Assembly: GCF_947500605.1 (NCBI RefSeq)
Contig: NZ_CANMSJ010000001.1
Location: 648,196-712,195, forward strand
Length of the DNA: 64,000 nt
Source of the DNA: an uncultured Lacinutrix sp.
Lineage (GTDB): Bacteria > Bacteroidota > Bacteroidia > Flavobacteriales > Flavobacteriaceae
Direction of reading: 5' to 3'
Shown: piece by piece, positions 46,392-54,856 of the stretch
Numbering within the stretch: position 1 is the first letter of the stretch
Layout: every line of letters starts with the position of its first letter
Position numbers and translations under genes: made by a program
The notes under the pieces: generated by a model
Seen by the model: the letters and a program-made list of their open reading frames with translations, nothing else
What the model was told of the DNA's origin: nothing
Databases searched by the model: none

Positions 46392-47696
46392 TCAAGGAAA
46401 AATCCCTCTTTGTATGTATGCTTTTTCAATACGTTGTATTGCTATACAAAACGCAGCTGTACGCATATCTACACCTTCATTTTTAGAGTAATCGAAAACC
46501 TTATTAAAAGATTCTTTCATCTTTTTATCTAATTTAGCCATTACTTCATCTAGCTGCCAAATTTCTCCATTTCGGTTTTGTAGCCATTCAAAATAACTAC
46601 CAACAACACCACCAGAATTACATAAAATATCTGGAATAATAGAAACACCTCTTTCTAGAAGAATTTTTTCTCCTTCTACATTTGTTGGTCCGTTTGCTCC
46701 CTCAGCAATAAGTTTTGCTTTTATTTTAGAAGCATTCTCTTTAGTTATTTGGTTTCCTAATGCAGCTGGAATACAGATATCACAATCTAAAGTGAAAAAC
46801 TTATTTTTATCTACAGCTTTTGTATCTGGAAAATCTACAATGCTACCATCGTTAATACGAGTGTAGTTAAAAAGATCTTCTACTTTAATTCCTTTTTGGT
46901 TTTCAACACTTCCAAAAGCATCTTGAACACCTACTAAAATTGCACCATCTCTTTCTAAGAAATGAGATACCCAATAACCAACATTACCAAAACCTTGAAC
47001 AATAAATGTTTTGCCTTTTAAGTTCGTTTCATTTTTTTCTGCCCAAAATTTTATTGATAAATACACACCATATCCTGTTGCTCTATCTCTACCTTCTAAT
47101 CCTCCACTTCCATCTGGTTTACCTGTAACAACGTGTTGATTTGCTGTACGCTCTGCAGGTGGACGTGTACTCATATATGTATCTGCAATCCAAGCCATAG
47201 TTTGGCTACTTGTATTAACATCTGGTGCAGGAATATCGTGCTCTGGCCCAATATTATCTGCTAAAGCAAACGTAAAACGTCTTGTAATACGTTCTAATTC
47301 AGATTGTGAGTATTTAGAAGGATCAATTTTAATTCCTCCTTTTCCACCACCATAAGGCAATCCTGCCAACGATGTTTTCCATGTCATCCACATTGCTAAT
47401 GCTCTAGCAGCATCAATATCTACAGTAGGATGGTAACGTAAACCTCCTTTGTATGGTCCTAATGCATTATTATGTTGTACTCTATATCCTGTAAAAATCT
47501 CTACATCTCCATTGTCCATTTTTACTGGAAAATTCACAAGGATTTCGTTATTGGTAATGCTTAAAATTTTTCTAATATTTGGATGAAGGTTAATATGGTC
47601 TGCAGCACTATTAAACTGCTCCATTACATTATCCATCATACCTCTTACTGGCACTTTTTTAGTTGCTTTTTTTATATTCGCTGTTGCTATTGTCAT
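46392..47696 (-). CDS. gdhA: Glutamate dehydrogenase (Glu/Leu/Phe/Val family)
   Basis: A 434-residue cytoplasmic enzyme interconverting glutamate with 2-oxoglutarate and ammonia. Catalytic lysine K119 lies in LPYGGGKGGI; PAPDVNT and the dinucleotide motif GFGNVGYW are present. Length is that of hexameric short-chain GDH; cofactor choice is not read with certainty. A 174-base gap without an obvious terminator separates it from the sigma-54-promoted small gene upstream, so partial read-through is possible. It begins a run of four genes ending at the terminator at 45051-45073. Confidence 0.93.
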   Translation of the reverse strand: MTIATANIKKATKKVPVRGMMDNVMEQFNSAADHINLHPNIRKILSITNNEILVNFPVKMDNGDVEIFTGYRVQHNNALGPYKGGLRYHPTVDIDAARALAMWMTWKTSLAGLPYGGGKGGIKIDPSKYSQSELERITRRFTFALADNIGPEHDIPAPDVNTSSQTMAWIADTYMSTRPPAERTANQHVVTGKPDGSGGLEGRDRATGYGVYLSIKFWAEKNETNLKGKTFIVQGFGNVGYWVSHFLERDGAILVGVQDAFGSVENQKGIKVEDLFNYTRINDGSIVDFPDTKAVDKNKFFTLDCDICIPAALGNQITKENASKIKAKLIAEGANGPTNVEGEKILLERGVSIIPDILCNSGGVVGSYFEWLQNRNGEIWQLDEVMAKLDKKMKESFNKVFDYSKNEGVDMRTAAFCIAIQRIEKAYIQRGIFP

Positions 47697-47870
47697 TATA
47701 AATGATTTTTTTATTTTATTTGAAATATCTATTTGTAATTGATCTCTCGTTATACTTTTCTGTGATATATTTTTTTCTTGAAGCTTTACTACTCTCGTTT
47801 TTATCTATTGCAATTCGAGGCGAAAATGCCGAAATTAATGTGTCGAAAATCATAATTTTTATTATTAATA

Positions 47871-48035
47871 TTAAACTAATTCTAGTTCACGTTCTGGATG
47901 CTTTACATTCTCTGTAATAGCTTCGTGCGGCCTAATTTCATCAAACTCACTACACGACCAGACTTTCTCTTTTTGTGTTGTTAATGCACACGAATTGCTA
48001 TTTATACAACTCGGGCAAATATTAAAGTGATTCAT
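47871..48035 (-). CDS. Small four-cysteine protein, sigma-54-dependent
   Basis: A 54-residue protein starting at the ATG at 48035. Four cysteines at 7, 10, 16 and 28 (ICPSC, SNSC, VWSCSEF) suggest a zinc- or iron-binding knuckle, followed by a charged tail (ENVKHPERELELV). An in-frame upstream start at 48113 is ruled out because it lies ahead of the sigma-54 promoter at 48070-48085. Distance from predicted transcription start to ATG is about 25 bases. I do not recognise the family. The nearby activator and the promoter suggest a nitrogen or stress response role. Confidence 0.75.
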   Translation of the reverse strand: MNHFNICPSCINSNSCALTTQKEKVWSCSEFDEIRPHEAITENVKHPERELELV

Positions 48036-48069
48036 ATTAAAAACTTTTAATGTTATATACATACCAAAA

Positions 48070-48085
48070 AGCAATGCGTGTGCCA
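48070..48085 (-). promoter_or_regulatory. Sigma-54 (-24/-12) promoter
   Basis: On the minus strand the sequence TGGCACACGCATTGCT matches the RpoN consensus TGGCAC-N5-TTGC at every defined base, with correct GG-N10-GC spacing. Expected start is near 48059. It reads into the 54-residue cysteine protein gene. The gene on the other side encodes a sigma-54 activator. Confidence 0.85.
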
Positions 48086-48113
48086 AATCATTAAAAAAAA
48101 GGCGTAAAAACAC

Positions 48114-48140
48114 AGAAGCCCTTTTAAATAAAGGGCTTCT
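48114..48140. promoter_or_regulatory. Long palindrome: terminator of the activator gene or activator-binding site
   Basis: AGAAGCCCTTT (48114-48124) with AAAGGGCTTCT (48130-48140), 11-base arms and a 5-base loop. No immediate T run follows on the minus strand (only GTGTTTTT), so it is an imperfect terminator for the activator gene. Its centre is about 68 bases upstream of the predicted sigma-54 transcript start, close enough to be an activator site. Confidence 0.55.
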
Positions 48141-48220
48141 AATAATAAGATAAAATTAATATGATTTATTAATATGGGATATAATTACCCAACCGAGTAA
48201 AAATGTACCACTAAAAAAGG

Positions 48221-49549
48221 TTAGTCTGAAAGTTTTTGACGAATAGTTTTACGGTCAATTCCTAGAATTTCGGCAGCTTTAGTTTTATTGTTTCCTGTTG
48301 CTCGTAATACTTTTTCTATGTATTGTTTTTCTATGGTTTTTAATGGCAGTAAATCACCTTCTGTAAAATTTAAAGCATATTTTAAATGTTCTGGCAAATG
48401 CTCTACATCAATAACTTTATCGCACATAATTACAGCACGTTGGATAACATTTTCAAGTTCTCTAATGTTTCCTGGCCAATTGTAACGTTCTAAAACGGTT
48501 AGCGTTTCTGGAGTAATTTTAATGTATCTATCCTTATACTCTACTCCATATTTAAATAAGAACTTATCTACTAACAAAGAAATGTCATCTTTTCGTTCTC
48601 TTAAAGGTGCAATTTCAATTTCTACAACTGTAAGTCTATAAAACAAATCTTCTCTAAAGGTTTGTTTTGCAATCATTTCTCTTAAGTTACTATTTGTGGC
48701 CGCAATAATACGTACATCTATTTTTTCAGCCTTTGTAGCTCCAACCTTAACAACTTCTTTTTCTTGTAACACACGCAATAAACGCGATTGCACAGTTAAA
48801 GATGCATTACCAATTTCGTCTAAAAAAATAGTACCTCCATTTGCTGCTTGAAAGAGCCCTTCTCTATTAGTTTCAGCTCCTGTAAATGCTCCTTTTAAAT
48901 AACCAAACAACTCAGCTTCTAAAAGATTTTCTGGTATTGCACCACAGTTTACAGCTATAAATGGTGCTCTAGAAAACTTACCTTGGTAGTGTATTGCTCT
49001 TGCTACCAACTCTTTTCCAGTACCACTTTCTCCTTTAATAAAAATAGTAGCCTTATTATCTTTAACACGTTCTATAACCTGAATAACGTTATTTATTTTT
49101 TCAGAATTACCTATAATTTCTCCGTAGGATTTATTTTTCTCTACCGGTGGTTTTTTAGATTCTACTCCTTTTTTTTCTGAAGAATTTAAAGAATTATCTA
49201 AAGCCGATTTTAATTCATCTTTTGTAAATGGTTTTGTTAAATAATCTACCACTCCAGATTTAATGGCTGCTAAAGAATCTTGAACCGAAGGGTAACCTGT
49301 AACAACCAACTTTGGTAATTTAGGATAATGTTCTGATACAAATTTTATAAGCTCAGACCCATCTACTTCTGGCATTTTTAAATCTGTTATTAACAAATCT
49401 ATGCTAGTATCCCTTAAAATAGTAACAGCTTCTTTAACAGAAATAGCTTTAAAAACATGATAATTCCATGATTGTAAATGGCGCTGCAACAATTCTAGAA
49501 TGTTTACATCGTCGTCTACAATAAGTATATTTTCTTTACGTAATTGCAT
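48221..49549 (-). CDS. Sigma-54-dependent response regulator (NtrC family)
   Basis: A 442-residue activator. Receiver domain about residues 1-120 (phospho-acceptor D56 in LLITDLKMP), AAA+ domain with Walker A GESGTGKE (173-180), the sigma-54-contact loop GAFTGA (220-225), DEIGNASL as Walker B, and a C-terminal Fis-type HTH (NNKTKAAEILGIDRKTIRQKL). It remodels RpoN polymerase when phosphorylated, presumably by the kinase encoded 9 bases upstream. Its closest promoter target in this window is the one at 48070-48085. Confidence 0.96.
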   Translation of the reverse strand: MQLRKENILIVDDDVNILELLQRHLQSWNYHVFKAISVKEAVTILRDTSIDLLITDLKMPEVDGSELIKFVSEHYPKLPKLVVTGYPSVQDSLAAIKSGVVDYLTKPFTKDELKSALDNSLNSSEKKGVESKKPPVEKNKSYGEIIGNSEKINNVIQVIERVKDNKATIFIKGESGTGKELVARAIHYQGKFSRAPFIAVNCGAIPENLLEAELFGYLKGAFTGAETNREGLFQAANGGTIFLDEIGNASLTVQSRLLRVLQEKEVVKVGATKAEKIDVRIIAATNSNLREMIAKQTFREDLFYRLTVVEIEIAPLRERKDDISLLVDKFLFKYGVEYKDRYIKITPETLTVLERYNWPGNIRELENVIQRAVIMCDKVIDVEHLPEHLKYALNFTEGDLLPLKTIEKQYIEKVLRATGNNKTKAAEILGIDRKTIRQKLSD

Positions 49550-49558
49550 AACTATATA

Positions 49559-50647
49559 TTATTTAGGAAGTGTTACTGTAAAAATAGCACCTTTATTTTT
49601 ATTGTTTTTAGCTGTTATAGTTCCTTTGTGTGAGGACACAATACCATGCACTACACTTAAACCTAAACCTGATCCATCACCAATGGATTTAGTTGTAAAA
49701 AATGGTTGGAAAATTTTATTTTGAGCGTCTGCTGTTAAGCCTTTTCCTTCATCTCTAATTTTAAGAACAATCTCATTTTTTAATGTTTTAACCTCTATTG
49801 TTACCAAACCATTAACAGGCGAAAAATAGATAGCGTTTATTAATAGATTAAAAATAATTTGAGTTAATTGTATTGGATCTGCTTTAAGCCACATCTCCTC
49901 TTCTTCAATTTTTATAATATATTTTACTTGCTCTTTTCTAAAGGTTGCATCTAATAAATTAATAGCATTTTTAACGTTAGGAACAATATTTACACGTTTC
50001 ATTTCTTGAGGCATTTCGCAAGCAAAAAACATTAATTTTTTAACAACTTCTCTAGAGAAAATTGCATTTTTAATAATTTTATCTACATCATTAGTTTGCT
50101 TATTATTAGTCGTTAAATCTTCTTTTAATAATTCGGCAAAGCCTAAAATATTGGCTAAAGGTGTATTGAGTTCGTGAGCAATACCTGCAGTAATTTCTCC
50201 TAAAATACCTAATCTATCGGCACGTTCCATTTGCCTCTTTAGAGACGTTTCATTTTTCTGAATTTCTAAACGCTCCAACAGATTTCCAATTTTCATGGCA
50301 ATATTATCAAGGAGCAATTGCTCTTCGGTTAAAAAATCTTCAGCTTTAAACCTACTGCTTTCTAAATTTGCAATTAATTGCCCTTTAACTTCATTAAAAA
50401 GAACTATTTCTGAACTAATTTCAATTGTACTTCCTGCTCTTTTGTGTGTTGAAATACTGTACATTTCTGTATTAATATCAACTTCGGTTTCGGCAGGAAA
50501 TTGGAATCCTTTTTTTATACTAAAAGCAATAGCCTTAAGCGTGTCTTCTATAAGTTCTTCATTTGTATTTACAATAATTGAAGATACTTCGTATAGACAT
50601 GTAAGTTCTTTTATACGCTCTTTTAATGCTTGCTCTGTTGTATTCAT
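49559..50647 (-). CDS. Sensor histidine kinase, partner of the sigma-54 regulator
   Basis: A 362-residue cytoplasmic kinase without transmembrane helices. The N-terminal 130 residues look like a GAF-type sensory domain (LTCLYEVSSIIVNTNEELIEDTLKAIA), followed by HisKA with H158 (GIAHELNTPLANILGF) and HATPase (NLLINAIYFS, DEGKGL, GSGLGLSVVHGI). Domain style is that of NtrB/AtoS partners of NtrC-type regulators. It is the second gene of a three-gene run META lipoprotein - kinase - activator with gaps of 21 and 9 bases. Confidence 0.92.
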   Translation of the reverse strand: MNTTEQALKERIKELTCLYEVSSIIVNTNEELIEDTLKAIAFSIKKGFQFPAETEVDINTEMYSISTHKRAGSTIEISSEIVLFNEVKGQLIANLESSRFKAEDFLTEEQLLLDNIAMKIGNLLERLEIQKNETSLKRQMERADRLGILGEITAGIAHELNTPLANILGFAELLKEDLTTNNKQTNDVDKIIKNAIFSREVVKKLMFFACEMPQEMKRVNIVPNVKNAINLLDATFRKEQVKYIIKIEEEEMWLKADPIQLTQIIFNLLINAIYFSPVNGLVTIEVKTLKNEIVLKIRDEGKGLTADAQNKIFQPFFTTKSIGDGSGLGLSVVHGIVSSHKGTITAKNNKNKGAIFTVTLPK

Positions 50648-50668
50648 TAATATAATATTGAGTAAAAA

Positions 50669-51115
50669 TTAGTTCATATAAACAGCTTCAAAAACAGCCA
50701 AAGGAGCTCTCTTTCCTATATTTAAAGATAAAACATCATCTTTAATAGTGTAATGATCTGCTAAGTTGAAAACTTTTAAAAATTCAGTTTCGTTTACAAC
50801 AACATCTGGACATGCCATAAGTGTAGATAGTACGTTTGTAAAACGAATACTATTTCCTTTTTCTAAAGTAAATGTGCCTCCAAAAGTATTACATCCAGCA
50901 AATCCTTTTAGTCTATTATCCTCAGATTTTAAAATGAAGTAAGTTTCGCGTGTTTGATTTTCTACCATAGTAACTTCTCTACCGTTTAAGGTTTTTAGCT
51001 TCCAATATTTTTCGGTTATGGTATCACTTATTACTTCGCTATTTGTCTTTTTTTCAGAATTACAACTCATAATAGATATCATGATTATTGCTAATAATAT
51101 TATTCTTGTTTTCAT
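50669..51115 (-). CDS. META-domain (HslJ-like) lipoprotein
   Basis: A 148-residue lipoprotein (lipobox ISIMSC, cysteine 18) with one META domain: YWKLKTLNGREV, FAGCNTFGGTFTLEKGNSIRFTNVLSTLMACPD and the C-terminal strand. HslJ relatives are cell-envelope stress proteins. First gene of the kinase/activator operon, so it may be part of or controlled by this signalling unit. Confidence 0.9.
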   Translation of the reverse strand: MKTRIILLAIIMISIMSCNSEKKTNSEVISDTITEKYWKLKTLNGREVTMVENQTRETYFILKSEDNRLKGFAGCNTFGGTFTLEKGNSIRFTNVLSTLMACPDVVVNETEFLKVFNLADHYTIKDDVLSLNIGKRAPLAVFEAVYMN

Positions 51116-51142
51116 AATATTGTTTTAGTTTACTTATATCTA

Positions 51143-51211
51143 CAAATTTACTTTTACTTATTATATAGCCAATCAAAAAACTATAAAGTATCTCAATATT
51201 ACTATTTGAGA
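51143..51211 (-). promoter_or_regulatory. Promoter of the META lipoprotein-kinase-activator operon
   Basis: -7 element TAAATTTG on the minus strand (51143-51150), 27 bases before the ATG, with TTTG (51174-51177) 23 bases upstream. A palindrome TCTCAA-N9-TTGAGA (51191-51211) is centred near -61 and could be an operator. Confidence 0.45.
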
Positions 51212-51391
51212 TTTATATAAAATGTTCTTTTAATGATAAATCTTAGAAATCACATTGCTTATATCAAATTTAAACAATCATTTCGTCGTGTTTATTTACG
51301 TTTAATCGTAAAGCATTATTTTTAAGGTTTCAAAAAAATTGCTCGTTTTTAAATAAAGTAAATTTAGCTTTTACCTAAAAGCAATCATTTA

Positions 51392-51652
51392 ATGTTAGAC
51401 AAAAACATAAACAAAACAGAACTCACAAAAATTATTAGAACCTTAATTGCTTTTATAATTGTAGATGGAAAAACATTTGTAGCCGATGAACAAAAAGAGG
51501 CTTACATAAAACAATACATCTTTACGTTGTCTAAATCTTTAAATGGTACAAACAATTTTATAAATGTAAATACGCTTTGGGAAACTATGGAAAAAGATAT
51601 TTTAAATTTCACCAAAATAGAAGCGAATACAAATACCACTAATCATGGATAA
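51392..51652 (+). CDS. Small hypothetical protein
   Basis: An 86-residue soluble protein, mostly helical, with no recognised domain (IRTLIAFIIVDGKTFVADEQKEAYIKQYIF). The ATG at 51392 follows an A-rich leader. Its stop lies within the next gene, which overlaps by 8 bases, so the two are translationally coupled and may work together. Function unknown. Confidence 0.55.
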   Translation: MLDKNINKTELTKIIRTLIAFIIVDGKTFVADEQKEAYIKQYIFTLSKSLNGTNNFINVNTLWETMEKDILNFTKIEANTNTTNHG

Positions 51653-51827
51653 GAACTCGTTTATTATAATAACTATTATCTTTATAGTATTAGTTTTTCT
51701 TTGTTTTAAAATTTTAAAAGCCATCGCAAAAATTAAAAGAATGCGATCTTCTGGGTCAAGTAGTTATAACAACTCCTTTTTTTATAAAGCGGTTAAAACT
51801 ATTTTTCTTAGAGATTTACCAGACTAA
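51645..51827 (+). CDS. Small single-pass membrane protein
   Basis: A 60-residue protein with one transmembrane helix (residues 5-23, SFIIITIIFIVLVFLCF) and a basic cytoplasmic tail (KILKAIAKIKRMR). No known family. It overlaps the previous gene by 8 bases and is followed by a strong terminator. Confidence 0.55.
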   Translation: MDKNSFIIITIIFIVLVFLCFKILKAIAKIKRMRSSGSSSYNNSFFYKAVKTIFLRDLPD

Positions 51828-51852
51828 TTTATATTCTTTTTTTAATAAAACA

Positions 51853-51879
51853 AAAAACCATCTCAATGAGATGGTTTTT
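51853..51879. terminator. Bidirectional terminator
   Basis: Stem AAAAACCATCTCA (51853-51865) with TGAGATGGTTTTT (51867-51879), A/T runs on both sides. It ends the small plus-strand pair and the minus-strand adhesin operon. Confidence 0.85.
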
Positions 51880-51902
51880 GTTTTATACTATTTAATGTAT
51901 CT

Positions 51903-53864
51903 CTACATTCTAATAATTATAAATTCTGATCTTCTGTTTAATTGATGTTGTGCCTCTGAACAAGGTACACCATTTTTACAGTTATTTACTGTTTGCGTTT
52001 CACCATAACCAATAGCACTTAAAATTCTTTCGGCACTAATACCTTGAGCTACTATATAGTCTCTAGCTTCTTTGGCTCTTCTATCTGACAACTCTAAATT
52101 GTAATCGTCTGGCGAACGAGAATCTGTATGTGATTCTATATTGATAACCATGTTTGGATATTGGTTCATCATTAAAACTACTTTATTAAGTTCTATTGAT
52201 GCATCGTTTCTTATAAATGATTTATCTAAATCGAAATAAATAATTCCAATTTTAATTTTCACTAAACCTCTATCTTCAAAAATGCCTTCGTCTTTAATTT
52301 TTAATCCAAGTGGTACAATTATTTCTTTTCCATCCTTAGAGGTCATGAAAGGTTTTTCGTTAGGATTATAACCTACTTTAATTACTTTAACATCGTATCT
52401 TGTATTGCAGTTTAAATTACTTTTAAAAGCATAGTTTCCATTAAGGTTAGTTTGAGTTTCTGCTAATTCTTTTCCACTCTCATCGAATAGTTTAACTGTT
52501 GCACTTGCAATACGTTCTCCAGTTATTGTATTAGACACATAACCTGTTACTGATGGATCGCAAATACTTTCTCCTTCTTTCTTTTCTAAAGGATTTCTAT
52601 CAAACGAATAAATATCATCATCGCCTTTACCTCCAGCTCTATTAGAACATACAAATCCTAAATTAGTATCTTCATCTACTATATAACTAAAATCGTCTAA
52701 TTGACTATTTAAAGGTGCTCCAAGATTAATTGGGTTCTCAAATACATCATTATATTTAGATTCAAAAACATCTAAACCTCCAAGTCCTAAATGCCCATCG
52801 GATGCAAAATATAATTTGTTATTTGTTATATAAGGAAACATTTCGCGTCCTGCAGTATTTATTTTTGGTCCTAAATTACGTGGTTGAGAATACTCATTAT
52901 CATCTAAAACATCAACTACGTAAATATCTGTTGCACCAATAGATCCAGGCATATCTGAAACAAAATATAATTGCTTACCATCTTTACTTACTGTTGGATG
53001 ACCAACAGAATAATCATCGCTATTAAATGGTAGTTCTTTTATGTTATGCCATTCTACTTTTTCGTTTAAACTAACATTTAAATCTGCACTATATAATTTT
53101 AAGTGATTAACACCTTCTCCATCTCGTCCTAATTTTCCATTATAGTTATTACGTGTAAAATAGACTTTCTCTTCGTTTGGTGAAAATGCTAAAGTTGCTT
53201 CATGGTACTTTGTATTTATTTCTTCTGAAAATTCATTTAAATATTCTACATCTGTATCTGTAGCATTAATTCTTCCTAATTGAAAATTTAAAAATGGTTG
53301 CTCATTCCAATTGTAAGTTCTTTTGTGATAATAAGAAGTATCAATAGCAGACGAATACACTAATCGATCTCCATAATACATAGGTCCGAAGTCAGAATTA
53401 TTAGTATTAATTGATAGGTTTTTAAGAGTGAATTGCGCTTCTAGATTTAAAATATCTTCAATTGTCGTATCCTTTTGCGCATACTTATTAGCTCTAGCAT
53501 CTTTTTGCAAAGTACGAGTAGAAAATTCTTTCATCCATTTTTTAGCTAATTTGTGCTGTCCCATACCTTCTAATGTATGAGAGAATCTAAAAATGTATTC
53601 TGGATCTACAGTCTTTAAATAATCTGACATTAAAATATCATACCATTTATTAGCCTTTTCCATATCTGTATTAAAATAATAGGCATCTCCAGCTTTTTGT
53701 AAAACCTCCATAGAATTGTCTCCTCTATCAATAGCTCTTTCGTATTCTGAAGCTGCTTCAATGTACTGCATTCTTTCAAAAAGACGATCGGCTTTTTTGT
53801 ACTTGCTTTGAGCAAAACCGACTGTACTTATAAAAATTAAAATTATAGTTATAATGTTTTTCAT
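51903..53864 (-). CDS. OmpA family protein with TPR, PD40 propeller and carboxypeptidase-like domain
   Basis: A 653-residue envelope protein. Signal peptide (residues 1-19), TPR-like helices (about 20-130), WD40/PD40-type propeller (about 150-430), a carboxypeptidase-regulatory-like domain (about 445-520) and a C-terminal OmpA peptidoglycan-binding domain (about 535-650; IYFDLDKSFIRNDA, ESHTDSRSPDDYN, LSDRRAKEARDYI). The architecture resembles PorE and other type IX-associated peptidoglycan-binding proteins. It starts 10 bases after the SprF gene, so it likely anchors or supports secretion of the adhesin. Confidence 0.88.
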   Translation of the reverse strand: MKNIITIILIFISTVGFAQSKYKKADRLFERMQYIEAASEYERAIDRGDNSMEVLQKAGDAYYFNTDMEKANKWYDILMSDYLKTVDPEYIFRFSHTLEGMGQHKLAKKWMKEFSTRTLQKDARANKYAQKDTTIEDILNLEAQFTLKNLSINTNNSDFGPMYYGDRLVYSSAIDTSYYHKRTYNWNEQPFLNFQLGRINATDTDVEYLNEFSEEINTKYHEATLAFSPNEEKVYFTRNNYNGKLGRDGEGVNHLKLYSADLNVSLNEKVEWHNIKELPFNSDDYSVGHPTVSKDGKQLYFVSDMPGSIGATDIYVVDVLDDNEYSQPRNLGPKINTAGREMFPYITNNKLYFASDGHLGLGGLDVFESKYNDVFENPINLGAPLNSQLDDFSYIVDEDTNLGFVCSNRAGGKGDDDIYSFDRNPLEKKEGESICDPSVTGYVSNTITGERIASATVKLFDESGKELAETQTNLNGNYAFKSNLNCNTRYDVKVIKVGYNPNEKPFMTSKDGKEIIVPLGLKIKDEGIFEDRGLVKIKIGIIYFDLDKSFIRNDASIELNKVVLMMNQYPNMVINIESHTDSRSPDDYNLELSDRRAKEARDYIVAQGISAERILSAIGYGETQTVNNCKNGVPCSEAQHQLNRRSEFIIIRM

Positions 53865-53874
53865 ATTAAATATT

Positions 53875-54831
53875 TTAGAAAAATCTTGGAGATTTTAATT
53901 TAGCAGTTTTAGATATTAACTCGTAACGTAACATTAATTCATGACTACCGCTAGTTACTTTTTGTAATTCTGTATTAGTATAATCGTAAGCATAACCAAT
54001 TAATAGTTTTGGCGAGATTTGAAAACCTGCTAAGCCGCTAAAAGCATCATCCCATCTGTAAGCGACACCTAATCTTAATTTTTCATGAAACATAAAGTTG
54101 GCAGATAAATCTGCAATTACAGGAGATCCTGTAACATGTTTAAAAAGAAATGCTGGCTTAAATTTTAAAGTTTCGCTTAAATCCATAACTAAACCTCCAA
54201 TTACAAAAAGGTGCAATCTTTCGGCTGCGACAGATTGTTGTATATCATCATAATGTTGGTCTGTAAAAAAGTTAGGAATAGAGACTCCTAAATAACTCTT
54301 CTCTCCATGAAAATAAATACCAGCACCAACAGTAGGCAGTATTCTACTAATGTTTTCTTGAAATAGATTATCATTACTTGTTTGTCTTCTACCGCGTGAC
54401 CAATCTATATCAAATAGCCTTGCTCCTCCTTTAATACCAAAAGATAATTTATGAGTTTCTGAAGTTTTTATAGAGTAAGAAAAATTGGCATCAAAATATG
54501 TTTCATGCGATGGTCCTAATTGATCATTTACAATAGAAATACCCAAACCAACGTTTTTACCTATTGGCGAATCGAAACTTAAAGTTTGCGATTTTGGAGC
54601 TCCATCAATACCAATCCATTGTGATCTATGAACTCCTGTAACAGTAACATGACCTCTAGAACCTGCATAAGCAGAATTAACAGATAATGTATTGTACATA
54701 TATTGTGTAAACTGAGGATCCTGCTGTGCATAAGTTGCACTTCCTCCCAAAAGCAAACACATTGTAATTATTAAGTTTAAGTTTAATCTCATGTTATAAT
54801 TTATTTTAAAGGCGATTTTACTCGCCTTCAT
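53875..54831 (-). CDS. sprF: PorP/SprF family type IX secretion outer-membrane protein
   Basis: A 318-residue outer-membrane beta-barrel. An N-terminal extension precedes the signal peptide MRLNLNLIITMCLLLGG...YAQ; a later ATG at residue 15 may be the true start. DPQFTQYMYNTLSVNSAYAGSRG and the C-terminal ISPKLLIGYAYDYTNTELQ are PorP/SprF signatures. In Flavobacterium johnsoniae, SprF is needed for surface display of the giant adhesin SprB and lies just downstream of it, as here (25-base gap). Confidence 0.93.
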   Translation of the reverse strand: MKASKIAFKINYNMRLNLNLIITMCLLLGGSATYAQQDPQFTQYMYNTLSVNSAYAGSRGHVTVTGVHRSQWIGIDGAPKSQTLSFDSPIGKNVGLGISIVNDQLGPSHETYFDANFSYSIKTSETHKLSFGIKGGARLFDIDWSRGRRQTSNDNLFQENISRILPTVGAGIYFHGEKSYLGVSIPNFFTDQHYDDIQQSVAAERLHLFVIGGLVMDLSETLKFKPAFLFKHVTGSPVIADLSANFMFHEKLRLGVAYRWDDAFSGLAGFQISPKLLIGYAYDYTNTELQKVTSGSHELMLRYELISKTAKLKSPRFF

Positions 54832-54856
54832 TTTTTTATTTATTTTTTGAAAGAAT

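Noticed and set aside
45947..46429. 160-residue version of the Rnk-like protein
   Set aside because: It overlaps the end of gdhA by 38 bases; the extra N-terminus does not look like the family, while the ATG at 46366 gives a normal start.
47702..47917. 71-residue hydrophobic frame on the plus strand between gdhA and the small gene
   Set aside because: Extreme AT content, no recognisable protein and overlap with the end of the cysteine protein gene; probably chance.
47871..48113. 80-residue version of the small cysteine protein
   Set aside because: Its first 26 codons lie across the sigma-54 promoter and upstream of the predicted transcript start; the ATG at 48035 fits better.
51295..51312. 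TTTACG-N6-CGTAAA inverted repeat upstream of the small gene at 51392
   Set aside because: Six-base arms in AT-rich DNA, with no promoter element at a defined distance; too weak to call a site.
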